Shown piece after piece: positions 27,677 to 36,727 of a DNA stretch of 64,000 bases. The notes beneath the pieces are model-generated. The model was not told the origin of the DNA, ran no database searches, and was given only the letters and a program-made list of their open reading frames with translations. Both the position numbers and the translations under genes were made by a program. Within the stretch, counting starts at the first letter, position 1. Each line of letters begins with the position of its first letter. Source of the stretch: Bradyrhizobium sp. LTSP849 (GTDB taxonomy: Bacteria > Pseudomonadota > Alphaproteobacteria > Rhizobiales > Xanthobacteraceae); assembly GCF_000938255.1 (NCBI RefSeq), contig NZ_JYMR01000056.1, positions 439,192 to 503,191 on the forward strand, in the 5' to 3' direction.

Positions 27677-28639
27677 TCAGGCGATTTCGAGCGTGTGCTT
27701 GAAATAGGCGATCGTCTCCTTCAGGCCGTCCTCGAGCGCGACCTTCGGCTCCCAGTTCAGGACCGCCTTGGCCTTGGCGAGATCAGGCTGGCGTTGCCGC
27801 GGATCGTCCTGCGGCAGTGGCTTGAAGATCAGCTTGGAGCGTGAGCCCGTGAGCTTGATGACCTTCTCGGCCAATTCCCGGATCGTGAACTCGGAATTGT
27901 TGCCGAGGTTGATCGGGCCGGTGACGTCTTCCGCAGACACCATCAGTCGCAGGATGGCCTCGACGAGATCGTCGACGTAGCAGAACGAACGGGTCTGTCC
28001 GCCGTCGCCGAACACGGTGATCGGCTCGCCCTTTAGCGCCTGGACGATGAAGGACGACACCACGCGTCCGTCATTGGGCTGCATGCGCGGGCCATAGGTG
28101 TTGAAGATGCGCGCGACCTTGATCGGCAGGCTGTGCTGGCGCCAGTAGTCGAAGAATAGCGTCTCGGCGCAGCGCTTGCCCTCGTCGTAGCAGGAGCGGA
28201 TGCCGATCGGGTTGACGTTGCCCCAGTAATCCTCGGTCTGGGGATGGATCAGCGGATCGCCATAGACCTCGCTGGTCGAGGCCTGGAAGATGCGCGCCTT
28301 GAGCCGCTTGGCGAGGCCCAGCATGTTGATGGCGCCATGCACGGAGGTCTTGGTGGTCTGCACGGGGTCGCGCTGGTAGTGGATCGGCGAGGCCGGGCAG
28401 GCCAGGTTGAAGATCGCGTCGACCTCGATGTAGAGCGGGAAGGTGACGTCGTGCCGGACCGCCTCGAACAGCGGATTTGCGATCAGATGGGCGATGTTGC
28501 GCCTGCTGCCGGTGAAATAATTGTCCACGGAGACCACCTCGGCCCCGGTATCGAGCAGTCGCTCGCAGAGGTGCGATCCGATGAAACCGGCGCCCCCGGT
28601 CACGAGGATGCGGCTGGTCTTGTAGTTTTCAAACGGCAT
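27677..28639 (-). CDS. uxs: UDP-glucuronate decarboxylase (UDP-xylose synthase)
   Basis: An extended SDR enzyme of 320 residues converting UDP-glucuronate to UDP-xylose. The NAD site is VTGGAGFIGSHLCERLL. The catalytic region includes STSEVYGDPLIHPQTEDYWG, then SCYDEGKRCAE with the Tyr-x3-Lys pair, and the UXS-type stretch ARIFNTYGPRMQPNDGRVVS. The lack of an N-terminal membrane segment fits bacterial soluble forms. It is the first gene of the minus-strand block that runs to 21475. Confidence 0.9.
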   Translation of the reverse strand: MPFENYKTSRILVTGGAGFIGSHLCERLLDTGAEVVSVDNYFTGSRRNIAHLIANPLFEAVRHDVTFPLYIEVDAIFNLACPASPIHYQRDPVQTTKTSVHGAINMLGLAKRLKARIFQASTSEVYGDPLIHPQTEDYWGNVNPIGIRSCYDEGKRCAETLFFDYWRQHSLPIKVARIFNTYGPRMQPNDGRVVSSFIVQALKGEPITVFGDGGQTRSFCYVDDLVEAILRLMVSAEDVTGPINLGNNSEFTIRELAEKVIKLTGSRSKLIFKPLPQDDPRQRQPDLAKAKAVLNWEPKVALEDGLKETIAYFKHTLEIA

Positions 28640-28740
28640 TATCGATTCCGGGTTGGTCTTGCGCGGAGCGGGGAGGACTTCGCCGACCTAGGCGAGCAGA
28701 GTGGTATCGGGATCGAACGGAATCGCCAACCCTGTTTCGT

Positions 28741-28759
28741 GAGGGTATTTTAATACCTC
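28741..28759. other. A/T-rich near-palindrome upstream of the uxs gene
   Basis: GAGGGTATTTTAATACCTC has matching arms GAGG(G)TATT and AATACCTC around a TT centre. It stands about 100 bp upstream of the uxs start in otherwise GC-rich sequence. It could be an operator, part of a promoter, or a terminator stem for the neighbouring gene; nothing else supports a choice. Confidence 0.3.
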
Positions 28760-28854
28760 TGTGCCGCGCCTCCACCGAACTTGTTTCGCGCCAGGGTAAG
28801 GCGGGCGTGGTCTTTGCAGTTGGCCTGCCCGCCCCCGCAATCGCGAGAACGGGC

Positions 28855-31065
28855 CTAGCTATGCTTTCGCCTGATCACGATGATCCGGTCCGGAAACGCC
28901 GCGAGCTTGGCCATGAACGTATCTGTGGCCTGGGCTGGTATTGCCACCGCAGCATAGCTTTGCTCGCCCACCTTGATCTCGTCGAAATTTTCGGACCCCT
29001 CCAACTCGGTCTTCCGCGCCGATGGGACGAGAACGAATACGGCTAGATCGCGCCGTGTCCGAATGGTCTCCGGATGCAGACGAAGCATGGCGTTCCGATC
29101 TCCCGAGAACACGCCAAGAAAACTCAGTACCTTGTCGAGCGTATCCGCGTAACGCCTGGGAGGGGTGTCGCGCGGGATGAACGATATCGCGCCGGCAAGA
29201 TTTTCGGCGACGTTCGAGAACCTTTCTGCTGGGCGTTGCTGCCCATAGGGCGCTAACCCATTGGCGACCACGCCAATGCGGCTCCAGTCCAGGGGTTGAT
29301 TAGGCAGGCTGAACCCAACCTGCGAGATGATCGTACGATAGTCGGCGGCCTCGTCGAAGATCGCGTCACGCGATCGTGCCGGTATTTCGCGCCCGTTGTC
29401 ATCGCGCACGAACAGGCGTCGCAACTGCCCCTCGAACAGGCCCTGGGACCCACGCCCGAAGTAGGTGACGAGCTGCCGGCTCTCCTCGAAATAGTTCGCG
29501 ATTTCCGCGCTAATGCGCGATGACGGATGGCCCTGTATCGCCACATTGACGGCCAGCAGCAAGGAGAAGCCCACGGCCGCAATTCGCGCAAGGATGCGTC
29601 GCTGCCAAAGCGCGTGCAGAAGGACGCCACACAAGACGAGGCCCAGCGGCTCCGAATATATGATGTCCTGTCCATTGATGCCTCTATTGAAGACCAGCAC
29701 CGAGATGACAAAAAGCAGGTAAATTAGCCCAAAAAGCGCGAGCTCGGCGTAGTTCAAGGCACGTCTCTGATCAAACGCCAGCAGACAGAGCATCAGGGTT
29801 GGCGAAAGAAGTAGAATCGGTGCGTAAGAGAACTGGGTCCATAAACTTGGCCAGACAAATATTTCGGTGTTGAACTTGCCGAGAAAGATGATTTTGGCGA
29901 TAGCCAGCGCATAGAAGCCGCCGGTCAGCGCGTTTGAGAAAGCCAGCGCCAGCGCGGGAATCGAAAGCACAAAACCAAGTCCCAACAGGTTCGCGAAGCT
30001 GGCGAAGCGATAGACCGGGCCATCCGGCTGGTGCTTGAAACGTTCCGTCAGTGCGACGGGTACGGCCAGCGACAGGCCGACGGCGAGGCAGAACGGCGTG
30101 ATCGAGAACGCATCCCGATAGTGGTAGAAGGTCGTCGGCAGCTTGACGAAAAGCGCGATCGCGACCAGCGCGAGGTAGAGGCTGATCGAAATCGTCGCAA
30201 CCCGTCGATTTCGCCTCTGCGACGTGTTTAAACCGGCAGACAGCTGCGGGTTCCGGTGCATCATCAGCATTGCAAGCAGCGGCGTCGCCGCGATGGTCGG
30301 GACAATCTGTAGCTTCGAGCTAAGCGCGAGCCCGGCGAAGATTCCTGATGTGACCGTCAAAGCAAAGGAGAGCGGCTTTCTGTCGGTTTCGACCGCAAAC
30401 AGGGCCGCGAACAGGCTGCATGCCGCATAAAACAGAGCGAACATGTCCGTGCGGAACAGAATCGTATGGTACGCGAGCGATCGCGAGCCGGCGAAACAGA
30501 GAAACAGGAACACGAGGAAAAAGGCCCCGCCGCGGGTAACCAATGCGAGCGAGCCTGTAAGCAGCAAGGCCGAGCCGACAGCAAGAAATGCGAGATGGGC
30601 GCGGAGAAACTCGGTCAGTTCCGCGATGCCGAGCAGCGGATTTGCCCAGCTATAGATCGCCGTGTAGTCCTGCATATGCAGGAGTCCGACCAGCCGGCCG
30701 AACCACTGGCTCCAGGACAGGAAGAGATACATGCCGGCGGCTGGGTGAGTGACGTGGTCGGGCAGCTTTCCTCCAGCGATCAGGAGCACGTCCAGCGTGG
30801 TCAGCTGGTCCATGTCCGAAACCGCGTAATATGGAAGCAGCGCCGTGTTTTGCCGGTAAACGATGAACCAAACCAGAGAGAGCAGCGCTATCAACCCCCA
30901 GGCTCCGCGTCGCCAGCTGCCTTCCCGCACTTTTGCTATGAACACCCCAACCGACTTTCGGCCCGAACGCCTCGATCTCATCATCTGCAACCGAAAGTTG
31001 GCCGAATCTGTACTCGCCGTCAATCCCGCGGGACCTCTGCGTCGATCGATGATGGATCTCGCCAC
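28855..31065 (-). CDS. Large GT-C-like membrane protein
   Basis: A 736-residue protein with about 12 membrane helices in residues 55-520 and a soluble C-terminal part of about 200 residues. The first periplasmic loop carries an acidic motif (YYAVSDMDQLTTLDVLL), and a later loop has AYHTILFRTDMFALFY, as in GT-C transferases that use polyprenyl-phosphate sugars. No closer family was recognised. GTG 31065 has AAGGGACGAG upstream; ATG 30984 is an internal alternative. Base composition is lower in G/C than that of the T2SS genes. It is divergent from rfbF and 215 bp from uxs. Confidence 0.65.
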   Translation of the reverse strand: MARSIIDRRRGPAGLTASTDSANFRLQMMRSRRSGRKSVGVFIAKVREGSWRRGAWGLIALLSLVWFIVYRQNTALLPYYAVSDMDQLTTLDVLLIAGGKLPDHVTHPAAGMYLFLSWSQWFGRLVGLLHMQDYTAIYSWANPLLGIAELTEFLRAHLAFLAVGSALLLTGSLALVTRGGAFFLVFLFLCFAGSRSLAYHTILFRTDMFALFYAACSLFAALFAVETDRKPLSFALTVTSGIFAGLALSSKLQIVPTIAATPLLAMLMMHRNPQLSAGLNTSQRRNRRVATISISLYLALVAIALFVKLPTTFYHYRDAFSITPFCLAVGLSLAVPVALTERFKHQPDGPVYRFASFANLLGLGFVLSIPALALAFSNALTGGFYALAIAKIIFLGKFNTEIFVWPSLWTQFSYAPILLLSPTLMLCLLAFDQRRALNYAELALFGLIYLLFVISVLVFNRGINGQDIIYSEPLGLVLCGVLLHALWQRRILARIAAVGFSLLLAVNVAIQGHPSSRISAEIANYFEESRQLVTYFGRGSQGLFEGQLRRLFVRDDNGREIPARSRDAIFDEAADYRTIISQVGFSLPNQPLDWSRIGVVANGLAPYGQQRPAERFSNVAENLAGAISFIPRDTPPRRYADTLDKVLSFLGVFSGDRNAMLRLHPETIRTRRDLAVFVLVPSARKTELEGSENFDEIKVGEQSYAAVAIPAQATDTFMAKLAAFPDRIIVIRRKHS

Positions 31066-31163
31066 CTCGTCCCTTAGACCAAATGATTTTCCAGCCGCCT
31101 CGGGTTCGTATAGAAGCCGTCTGGAAAGTGAAAGGGAGGGGGCCTCCCGTCCGGAGCCGGCTT

Positions 31164-31934
31164 ATGAAAGTTGTCATCCTTGCGGGTGGTCTGGGAACCC
31201 GAATTGCCGAAGAGACCAGCACGCGGCCGAAGCCGATGGTCGAGATCGGCGGCCGGCCGATCCTCTGGCACATCATGAAGATCTACAGCGAACACGGTTT
31301 CCATGATTTCGTGATCTGCCTTGGCTACAAGGGCTTCATGATCAAGGAGTACTTCGCGAACTATTTCCTGCACATGTCCGATGTGACCTTCCACATCGCC
31401 GAGAACCGGATGGAAGTGCACCGCGAAACTGCCGAGCCCTGGCGGGTCACGCTGGTCGACACCGGCGAAGACACCCAAACCGGCGGCCGGTTGAAGCGGG
31501 TGCTGCCCTATGTCGCGAACGAGCCCTTCTTTGCGCTGACCTATGGCGACGGCGTCGCCGATATCGATCTCACCGCCCAGATTGCGTTTCACAAGGCGCA
31601 CGGGCGCAGTGCGACCGTCTCGGTGGTGCGGCCGGCGAAGCGGTTCGGCGCGATCGCGATCGAGGGCGACCGGGTCGTCGATTTCGAGGAGAAGCCGAGC
31701 GACGACGGCGGCTGGATCAACGGCGGCTTCTTCCTGCTGTCGCCGTCGGTCGGCAAGCTGATCGCAGGCGACCAGACGATCTGGGAGCGCGAGCCGATGG
31801 AGCAGCTGGTGCGCGGCGACGATTTGCGCGCCTATGTGCATCCCGGCTTCTGGCACCCGATGGACTCGCTGCGCGATCGCAACTTCCTCGAGGCCGAGTG
31901 GGCCGGCAACCGCGCCAAATGGAGGGTCTGGTGA
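31164..31934 (+). CDS. rfbF: Glucose-1-phosphate cytidylyltransferase
   Basis: Makes CDP-glucose from glucose-1-phosphate and CTP, the first step of CDP-6-deoxy-sugar pathways. A 256-residue nucleotidyltransferase with the signature ILAGGLGTRIAEETSTRPKP, then MVEIGGRPILWHIMKIY and the metal/substrate stretch FALTYGDGVADIDL. Length matches the RfbF/DdhA family. ATG 31164 begins the conserved fold; the longer frame from 31083 adds unrelated residues. It overlaps rfbG by 4 nt (GTGA). Confidence 0.95.
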   Translation: MKVVILAGGLGTRIAEETSTRPKPMVEIGGRPILWHIMKIYSEHGFHDFVICLGYKGFMIKEYFANYFLHMSDVTFHIAENRMEVHRETAEPWRVTLVDTGEDTQTGGRLKRVLPYVANEPFFALTYGDGVADIDLTAQIAFHKAHGRSATVSVVRPAKRFGAIAIEGDRVVDFEEKPSDDGGWINGGFFLLSPSVGKLIAGDQTIWEREPMEQLVRGDDLRAYVHPGFWHPMDSLRDRNFLEAEWAGNRAKWRVW

Positions 31935-32998
31935 CAGATCCTTCGTTCTGGCGCGGCAAGAAGATCTTCCTGACCGGACATACCGGCTTCAAGGGCGCGT
32001 GGGCCTCGCTGCTGCTGCGCCGCCTCGGGGCGGACGTCTACGGCTATGCGCTGGCGCCCACGCATCAATCTTCGCTGTTCGTGACGGCGAGGATCGCCGA
32101 CGACATCAAGCACCGCATCGCCGACATCCGCGATCTATCTACCTTACGTGCCGCGATGGCGGAGGCCGAGCCCGACATCGTCATCCACATGGCGGCGCAA
32201 GCGCTGGTGCGGCCGTCCTATAAGGAGCCAGTCGAGACGTTTGCGACCAACGTGATGGGCACGGTGCATGTGCTGGAGGCCGCCCGGCGGCTGAGCTCGG
32301 TACGGGTGATCCTGAATGTCACCAGCGACAAATGCTACGAGAACAACGGTACGGGCACTGCCTTCCGCGAAGGCGACCGTCTCGGCGGCGACGATCCCTA
32401 TAGCAACAGCAAGGCCTGTGCGGAGCTCGTGACGCATTCCTATCGCCGCAGCTTCTTCAACGCCAAGGGCGCGGCTCGCGTCGCGACTGCGCGTGCCGGC
32501 AACGTCTTCGGCGGCGGCGACTGGGCGCGCGACCGCCTGGTGCCCGATGCGATGCAGGCCTTCCTTGCCGGCGAGGCGCTGCCCATCCGCAATCCCAATT
32601 CGGTGCGGCCCTGGCAGCACGCGCTCGACCCGGTGCTCGGCTATCTCAAGCTGGTGGAGCGGCTGGCGGGCGACGAACGCTTCATCGGCGGCTGGAATTT
32701 CGGGCCCGATGCCGCAAGCGAGGTGCCGGTCGGGACCGTGGTCGATCAGCTGATCGCACTGTGGGGTGACGGCGCGCGCTGGACGGCCGATGCCGGCCTG
32801 CATCCGCACGAAGCCGCCTATCTTAGGCTCGACTGTGCGAAGGCGCGGAGCGAGCTCGGTTGGACGCCGCGGCTCGATCTGGCGCAGGGCCTGCGCCTCA
32901 CCGTCGACTGGTACAAGGCGCTGCGCGAGGGCCGGGACCTGCGCACATTCTCGCTCGATCAGCTCGATCAGGTCGTCAGCGCCGCGCAGGCGGCGTGA
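31931..32998 (+). CDS. rfbG: CDP-glucose 4,6-dehydratase
   Basis: A 355-residue extended SDR that converts CDP-glucose to CDP-4-keto-6-deoxyglucose. NAD-binding motif LTGHTGFKGAWASLLL; catalytic region NVTSDKCYENN and DPYSNSKACAE with Tyr-x3-Lys; family stretch RAGNVFGGGDWARDRLVPD. GTG 31931 follows GGAGGG and is coupled to rfbF. No ddhC (E1) or ddhD (E3) gene follows, so the 3-deoxygenation branch of the Salmonella pathway is absent here. Confidence 0.95.
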   Translation: MTDPSFWRGKKIFLTGHTGFKGAWASLLLRRLGADVYGYALAPTHQSSLFVTARIADDIKHRIADIRDLSTLRAAMAEAEPDIVIHMAAQALVRPSYKEPVETFATNVMGTVHVLEAARRLSSVRVILNVTSDKCYENNGTGTAFREGDRLGGDDPYSNSKACAELVTHSYRRSFFNAKGAARVATARAGNVFGGGDWARDRLVPDAMQAFLAGEALPIRNPNSVRPWQHALDPVLGYLKLVERLAGDERFIGGWNFGPDAASEVPVGTVVDQLIALWGDGARWTADAGLHPHEAAYLRLDCAKARSELGWTPRLDLAQGLRLTVDWYKALREGRDLRTFSLDQLDQVVSAAQAA

Positions 32999-33015
32999 TC
33001 AGCCAAGTGGCGTGA

Positions 33016-33903
33016 TCAGCGCAGCTCGAGAATCTCGGCGATGCGCGCCTGCGGAGAGACCGCGTGTTTCAGGTACGCACCCGAGCGCACCGCCAGGTAG
33101 GATTTGAGCAGGACGACGAGCGCGAGGATCGCGCGCTCGATATCGGGCGCAAGACCGGTTCGGCCGAAGGCCGCCGTCTGCAGGAACGACCGGTTCTCCA
33201 TGAAGGTCAGCCAGTAGAGATAGTCGTAGCCGTCGATGCCAGCGAACGCGTCTTCCCAGTCGATGACGCGCGGCTCGGCGCCCTGGAGCATGACGTTCTT
33301 TGGTCCGAAATCGCCGTGGCAGAGCGCTGCAGGCAGGCCCGGAAGTCGTTCCTCGAGCAGGAGCATCAGCCGGCGCATCTCGGTTGCACTTGCTTGCTCC
33401 AGCAGGCCGAGGTCCGAAAGGGTCTTCAGGGCGCGCACGGCGGATGCCAGATAGTGCTCGAACGAGGCAAGATTGTCCGGCCGCCAGTCGCCGAGCTGTT
33501 CACTGCAGCCGCGTGCCATCGCGGTGGCATCCGCAGGCTGCATCGGCGCGGGCAGCGGCGCGAGCGCCGGCATGAGCAGGCACAGCCGCGTCGTTCCGTC
33601 CGCAATCGGGACTTCGAAACGGTCAAGCACGATCGTCTTGCCGTAGAGCCAGGAGAGGATGTCGGCTTCCTTGGCGAGGCTCGCAACGGCGTCCACGCCT
33701 GGAAGATGCATCTTCAGAAACCGTTTCTCGCCCGCGATCTCCGCATCGAAGCAGACGCCGAGCGTGCCGCCGAGCGCCGGCGTGACGACGGCGTCGCGGC
33801 CGGACAATTGCAGATGTCGCTGAAGCGCGGAAAGGATGCGCGCGTGTTCGGCGCTGATGTCGGGGCGGCCGTCGGTTTCGAAGAACGCGATCTTACCCAG
33901 CAC
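33016..33903 (-). CDS. Aminoglycoside-phosphotransferase-fold kinase
   Basis: A small-molecule kinase-like protein of 295 residues. The catalytic loop is LCHGDFGPKNVML (His-x-Asp-x4-Asn) and the metal-binding segment is VIDWEDAFAGIDGYDYLYWL. A lysine in EKRFLKMHLPG may bind ATP phosphate. Families with this fold phosphorylate sugars, choline, homoserine or antibiotics; nothing here defines the substrate. It overlaps the sulfotransferase gene by 11 bp and is transcribed after it, so the two probably act together. Confidence 0.75.
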   Translation of the reverse strand: MLGKIAFFETDGRPDISAEHARILSALQRHLQLSGRDAVVTPALGGTLGVCFDAEIAGEKRFLKMHLPGVDAVASLAKEADILSWLYGKTIVLDRFEVPIADGTTRLCLLMPALAPLPAPMQPADATAMARGCSEQLGDWRPDNLASFEHYLASAVRALKTLSDLGLLEQASATEMRRLMLLLEERLPGLPAALCHGDFGPKNVMLQGAEPRVIDWEDAFAGIDGYDYLYWLTFMENRSFLQTAAFGRTGLAPDIERAILALVVLLKSYLAVRSGAYLKHAVSPQARIAEILELR

Positions 33904-34846
33904 GATAGAGCGGGCTCAGATAGTCGATGCGGTCGTAGCCGAAATGGCGGGCCAGCGCCGCGGTGCCCTGCGCGATCTGCTTGCGCTCATCGTCCGAGAG
34001 TTCCTGGATGACGGCCTGGTTGTAGTCCTTGGTGCTCTTGAGCACGGTTCCCCAGGGCGCAATTGAGTCCTTGATCTCGACGCCGTTCCAGCTCGGATAG
34101 AGCATGCTGTCGGCAAACGGCACGCCGATGAAGCCGGCGGCCTCCGTCATAAACTTGCGCTTGTCCTCGACGAGGTCCTCGTAGCGCAAGATCCGTACGT
34201 TCTCCGGATACATCTTGGCAAACATCTCGACCGTCGAGTGATAGATGTTCCAAGTGATCAAATATTTCGTCAGCGGCTGCGGGAACGGGCGGCGCTTGGT
34301 GTCGCGATAGGCTGAGAACGGATTGCGCACGATGTGCAGGATGCGGACGTCGGGGAAGTCGCGCACCATGCGGTCGGCGTCGATACCGATCGCGGGTGAG
34401 TAGCCGACATGGACCATGCCCGGGCGCGGCCTGGTGTAGTAGTTCTCCCACGCCGCGAAGGTCGAGCGGAAGTAGGCCTCGACCACCTGACGACGAAAGA
34501 TCGGGGGTTCGCCCACGATCCGCGCAAATTCGGCGACGCGCTTCTTCTCGTCCATAACGCAGTCGGCGTCGCGGAACTTGGAGCCGTTGCGCTTGCGCAG
34601 GAACGTTTTCAGCTCCTCATCGATCATCTGCTCGTAGAGCTCGGTCGCCGTCAGCCCTTCCGGGAATTCGGGATAGCGATACTGCACGCGCTCGACCGAG
34701 GCGAGGAAGTCGTTGAAGTTGCGGTTTCCGAGCTGCGACTCGAAGGGATAGACGAGCAGGTCGGGATGGCCGTCGAAGTGACGATGGGTGACGTTACCGC
34801 CGTGCTCGAAGCCCGCGGAAACCATGGCCAGCCTGAAGTCGCTCAT
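33893..34846 (-). CDS. PAPS-dependent sulfotransferase family protein
   Basis: A 317-residue protein with the general sulfotransferase fold. The 3'-phosphate-binding motif is visible in ILHIVRNPFSAYRDTKRR, and a later RYEDLVEDKRKFM matches the conserved region of the family. The expected 5'-phosphosulfate loop near the N-terminus is weak (MVSAGFEHGGNVTHRHFDGH), which is unusual. It may sulfate a polysaccharide or lipid-linked sugar. It sits, on the opposite strand, inside the CDP-sugar gene block. Confidence 0.7.
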   Translation of the reverse strand: MSDFRLAMVSAGFEHGGNVTHRHFDGHPDLLVYPFESQLGNRNFNDFLASVERVQYRYPEFPEGLTATELYEQMIDEELKTFLRKRNGSKFRDADCVMDEKKRVAEFARIVGEPPIFRRQVVEAYFRSTFAAWENYYTRPRPGMVHVGYSPAIGIDADRMVRDFPDVRILHIVRNPFSAYRDTKRRPFPQPLTKYLITWNIYHSTVEMFAKMYPENVRILRYEDLVEDKRKFMTEAAGFIGVPFADSMLYPSWNGVEIKDSIAPWGTVLKSTKDYNQAVIQELSDDERKQIAQGTAALARHFGYDRIDYLSPLYRAG

Positions 34847-35001
34847 GCATCACCCTGCATCGTCGAACGTCGATCCCGACCACCCGTTTAGCTGTACGGG
34901 CCGGATAATCAAGCTCCGATCGGGCTTCGACTGCGCCAGAATGCGGCTCGGGCGAGGGGCGGACATTGACGGCCGGGGATTGCTGATTTACCTGGGAGAC
35001 C

Positions 35002-35931
35002 ATGCGTGTTTTTGCGACTGGCGCGAGCGGATTTCTGGGCTCCTATCTCGTTACAGACCTCGTGGCGCATGGACACGAGGTGGCCGTCCTGTTACGGCCT
35101 GAGAGCCCCCGCTGGCGTCTCGGTAACGCTTATGACCGGCTGCACGCGATCTTCGGCGATCTGGAGGATTTGAACCAGCTGCGCGGGGCGCTCGGCGCAT
35201 TCGCGCCGGAGGCAGTTGTGCACATGGCCTGGCGGGGCGTCGCAGGGGCCGATCGCAACAGCCCGGTTCAGGCCACTAATGTCGCCGACACGGTGAGGCT
35301 CGCCGGGCTCGCGGTCGAGGCCGGCGCCAAAATATTTGTAGGTGCCGGATCGCAGGCCGAGTATGGACGCTATGATCGCGCGATCCGCGAGGACGACACC
35401 GCGCGGCCGGTGACGCTGTATGGCATGGCCAAGCTCGCCGCTGGATCGATGGCGATGCGCCTGTGCGATGAGCGGAGGGTGCGGGCGGCGTGGCTGCGAA
35501 TCTTTTCGACCTACGGTCCAAGGGACGCCGACTATTGGCTGATCCCGAGCATGATCCGGAACTTGCGCTCCAGACGACACATGGCGCTGACGGCCTGCGA
35601 GCAGCGCTGGGGTTTTTTGCACGCGCGCGATGCCGCCGCCGCCTTTCGGCTGGCGATCACGCATGAAGCCGCGCGCGGCATCTTCAACGTCGGCAGTCCG
35701 GATGCGCCGCCGCTACGCGAGACGGTGACACGGTTGCGCGATCTCGTCGACCCCGGCGCATCTCTCGGCTTCGGCGAGTTGGCGTACCGGCCCGATCAGG
35801 TTATGGTCCTGGCCGCGGACGTTTCGCGCATGTTCGCGTTGGGCTGGAGGCCCGAAGTGCCGTTGGACGAAGGGCTGCGCGAAACGGTGAATTGGCATGA
35901 CGCGACCAAGTCTTCCTGCAAATCGCCCTGA
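35002..35931 (+). CDS. NAD(P)-dependent sugar epimerase/reductase (extended SDR)
   Basis: A 309-residue SDR. The cofactor motif FATGASGFLGSYLV starts at the N-terminus. The active-site region is VGAGSQAEYGRYDR followed by TLYGMAKLAAG (Tyr-x3-Lys). Position after rfbF/rfbG suggests it acts on a CDP-4-keto-6-deoxy sugar, as a 4-ketoreductase or epimerase. It overlaps the transketolase N-subunit gene by 35 bp, which implies shared translation control. Confidence 0.8.
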   Translation: MRVFATGASGFLGSYLVTDLVAHGHEVAVLLRPESPRWRLGNAYDRLHAIFGDLEDLNQLRGALGAFAPEAVVHMAWRGVAGADRNSPVQATNVADTVRLAGLAVEAGAKIFVGAGSQAEYGRYDRAIREDDTARPVTLYGMAKLAAGSMAMRLCDERRVRAAWLRIFSTYGPRDADYWLIPSMIRNLRSRRHMALTACEQRWGFLHARDAAAAFRLAITHEAARGIFNVGSPDAPPLRETVTRLRDLVDPGASLGFGELAYRPDQVMVLAADVSRMFALGWRPEVPLDEGLRETVNWHDATKSSCKSP

Positions 35932-36727
35932 GCCGAGGGAGTTCGCCCGGCGGATCCGCGCGCACGCGCTGCGCATGGTCCATGCCGCCAAGGCCTCCCA
36001 CATTGGTGGTTGCCTGTCGATGGCAGACATCCTGGCGGTGCTGTATACGCGGATCCTGCGCGTCGACCCCGCCGACCCGCGGCTCGCCGGCCGCGATCGC
36101 TTCGTGCTCAGCAAGGGCCACGCTGCCGCGATGCTGTATGCCACACTCGCCGAATGCGGCTTCTTCTCCCTGTCCGAGCTCGACACTTATTGCCGCGATG
36201 GATCGATCTTCACCGGTCACGTCAGCCATGCGGTTCCCGGCGTCGAGGTCTCGACCGGCTCGCTCGGCCATGGCCTGCCGATCGCGATCGGCATGGCGCT
36301 CGCCGTGCGCTCGGCCGGCCGCGGTGCCCGCGTGTTCTGCCTGCTCAGCGACGGTGAATGCGATGAGGGCTCGAACTGGGAGGGCATCATGTTTGCGCCT
36401 CATCACAAGCTCGACAATCTCTGCGTCATCGTCGACTTCAACAAGATCCAGAGCTTTGGATCAGTGGCTGAGGTCCTCAACCTTGATCCCTTTGCAGAGA
36501 AATGGCGGTCGTTTGGTTGGCATGTTGAAGAAATTGACGGTCATGATCTGATCGCGCTCGAACGCGTCCTGGGCGCTTTGCCAGGACACCCCGACAAGCC
36601 GACCGTCGTGATCGCCCACACCGTAAAGGGCAAGGGCGTCAGCTTCATGGAGAACAAGCTCGAATGGCACTATCGCTCGCCCTCGGATGAACTACTGGTG
36701 CAGGCGCTGGCTGAGGTCAGCGCATGA
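35897..36727 (+). CDS. Transketolase-like protein, N-terminal (ThDP-binding) subunit
   Basis: A 276-residue subunit equal to the first domain of transketolase. Visible motifs: AKASHIGGCLSMADILAVLY with the conserved His, DRFVLSKGHAAAMLYATL, GSLGHGLPIAIGMALA, and the ThDP motif LLSDGECDEGSNWEG ending in FNKIQ. It ends with the VIAHTVKGKGVSFMEN segment typical of transketolases. With the next gene it forms a split enzyme able to transfer a two-carbon ketol unit. The short Gly/Asp-Gly-Glu motif is complete, so it should be active. It overlaps both neighbouring genes. Confidence 0.9.
   Translation: MTRPSLPANRPEPREFARRIRAHALRMVHAAKASHIGGCLSMADILAVLYTRILRVDPADPRLAGRDRFVLSKGHAAAMLYATLAECGFFSLSELDTYCRDGSIFTGHVSHAVPGVEVSTGSLGHGLPIAIGMALAVRSAGRGARVFCLLSDGECDEGSNWEGIMFAPHHKLDNLCVIVDFNKIQSFGSVAEVLNLDPFAEKWRSFGWHVEEIDGHDLIALERVLGALPGHPDKPTVVIAHTVKGKGVSFMENKLEWHYRSPSDELLVQALAEVSA

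Noticed and set aside
28800..28833. Inverted repeat GGCGGGC/GCCCGCC after the gene ending at 28855
   Set aside because: The stem is 7 bp with a 20-nt loop and no T-tract, which is weak support for a terminator in GC-rich DNA.
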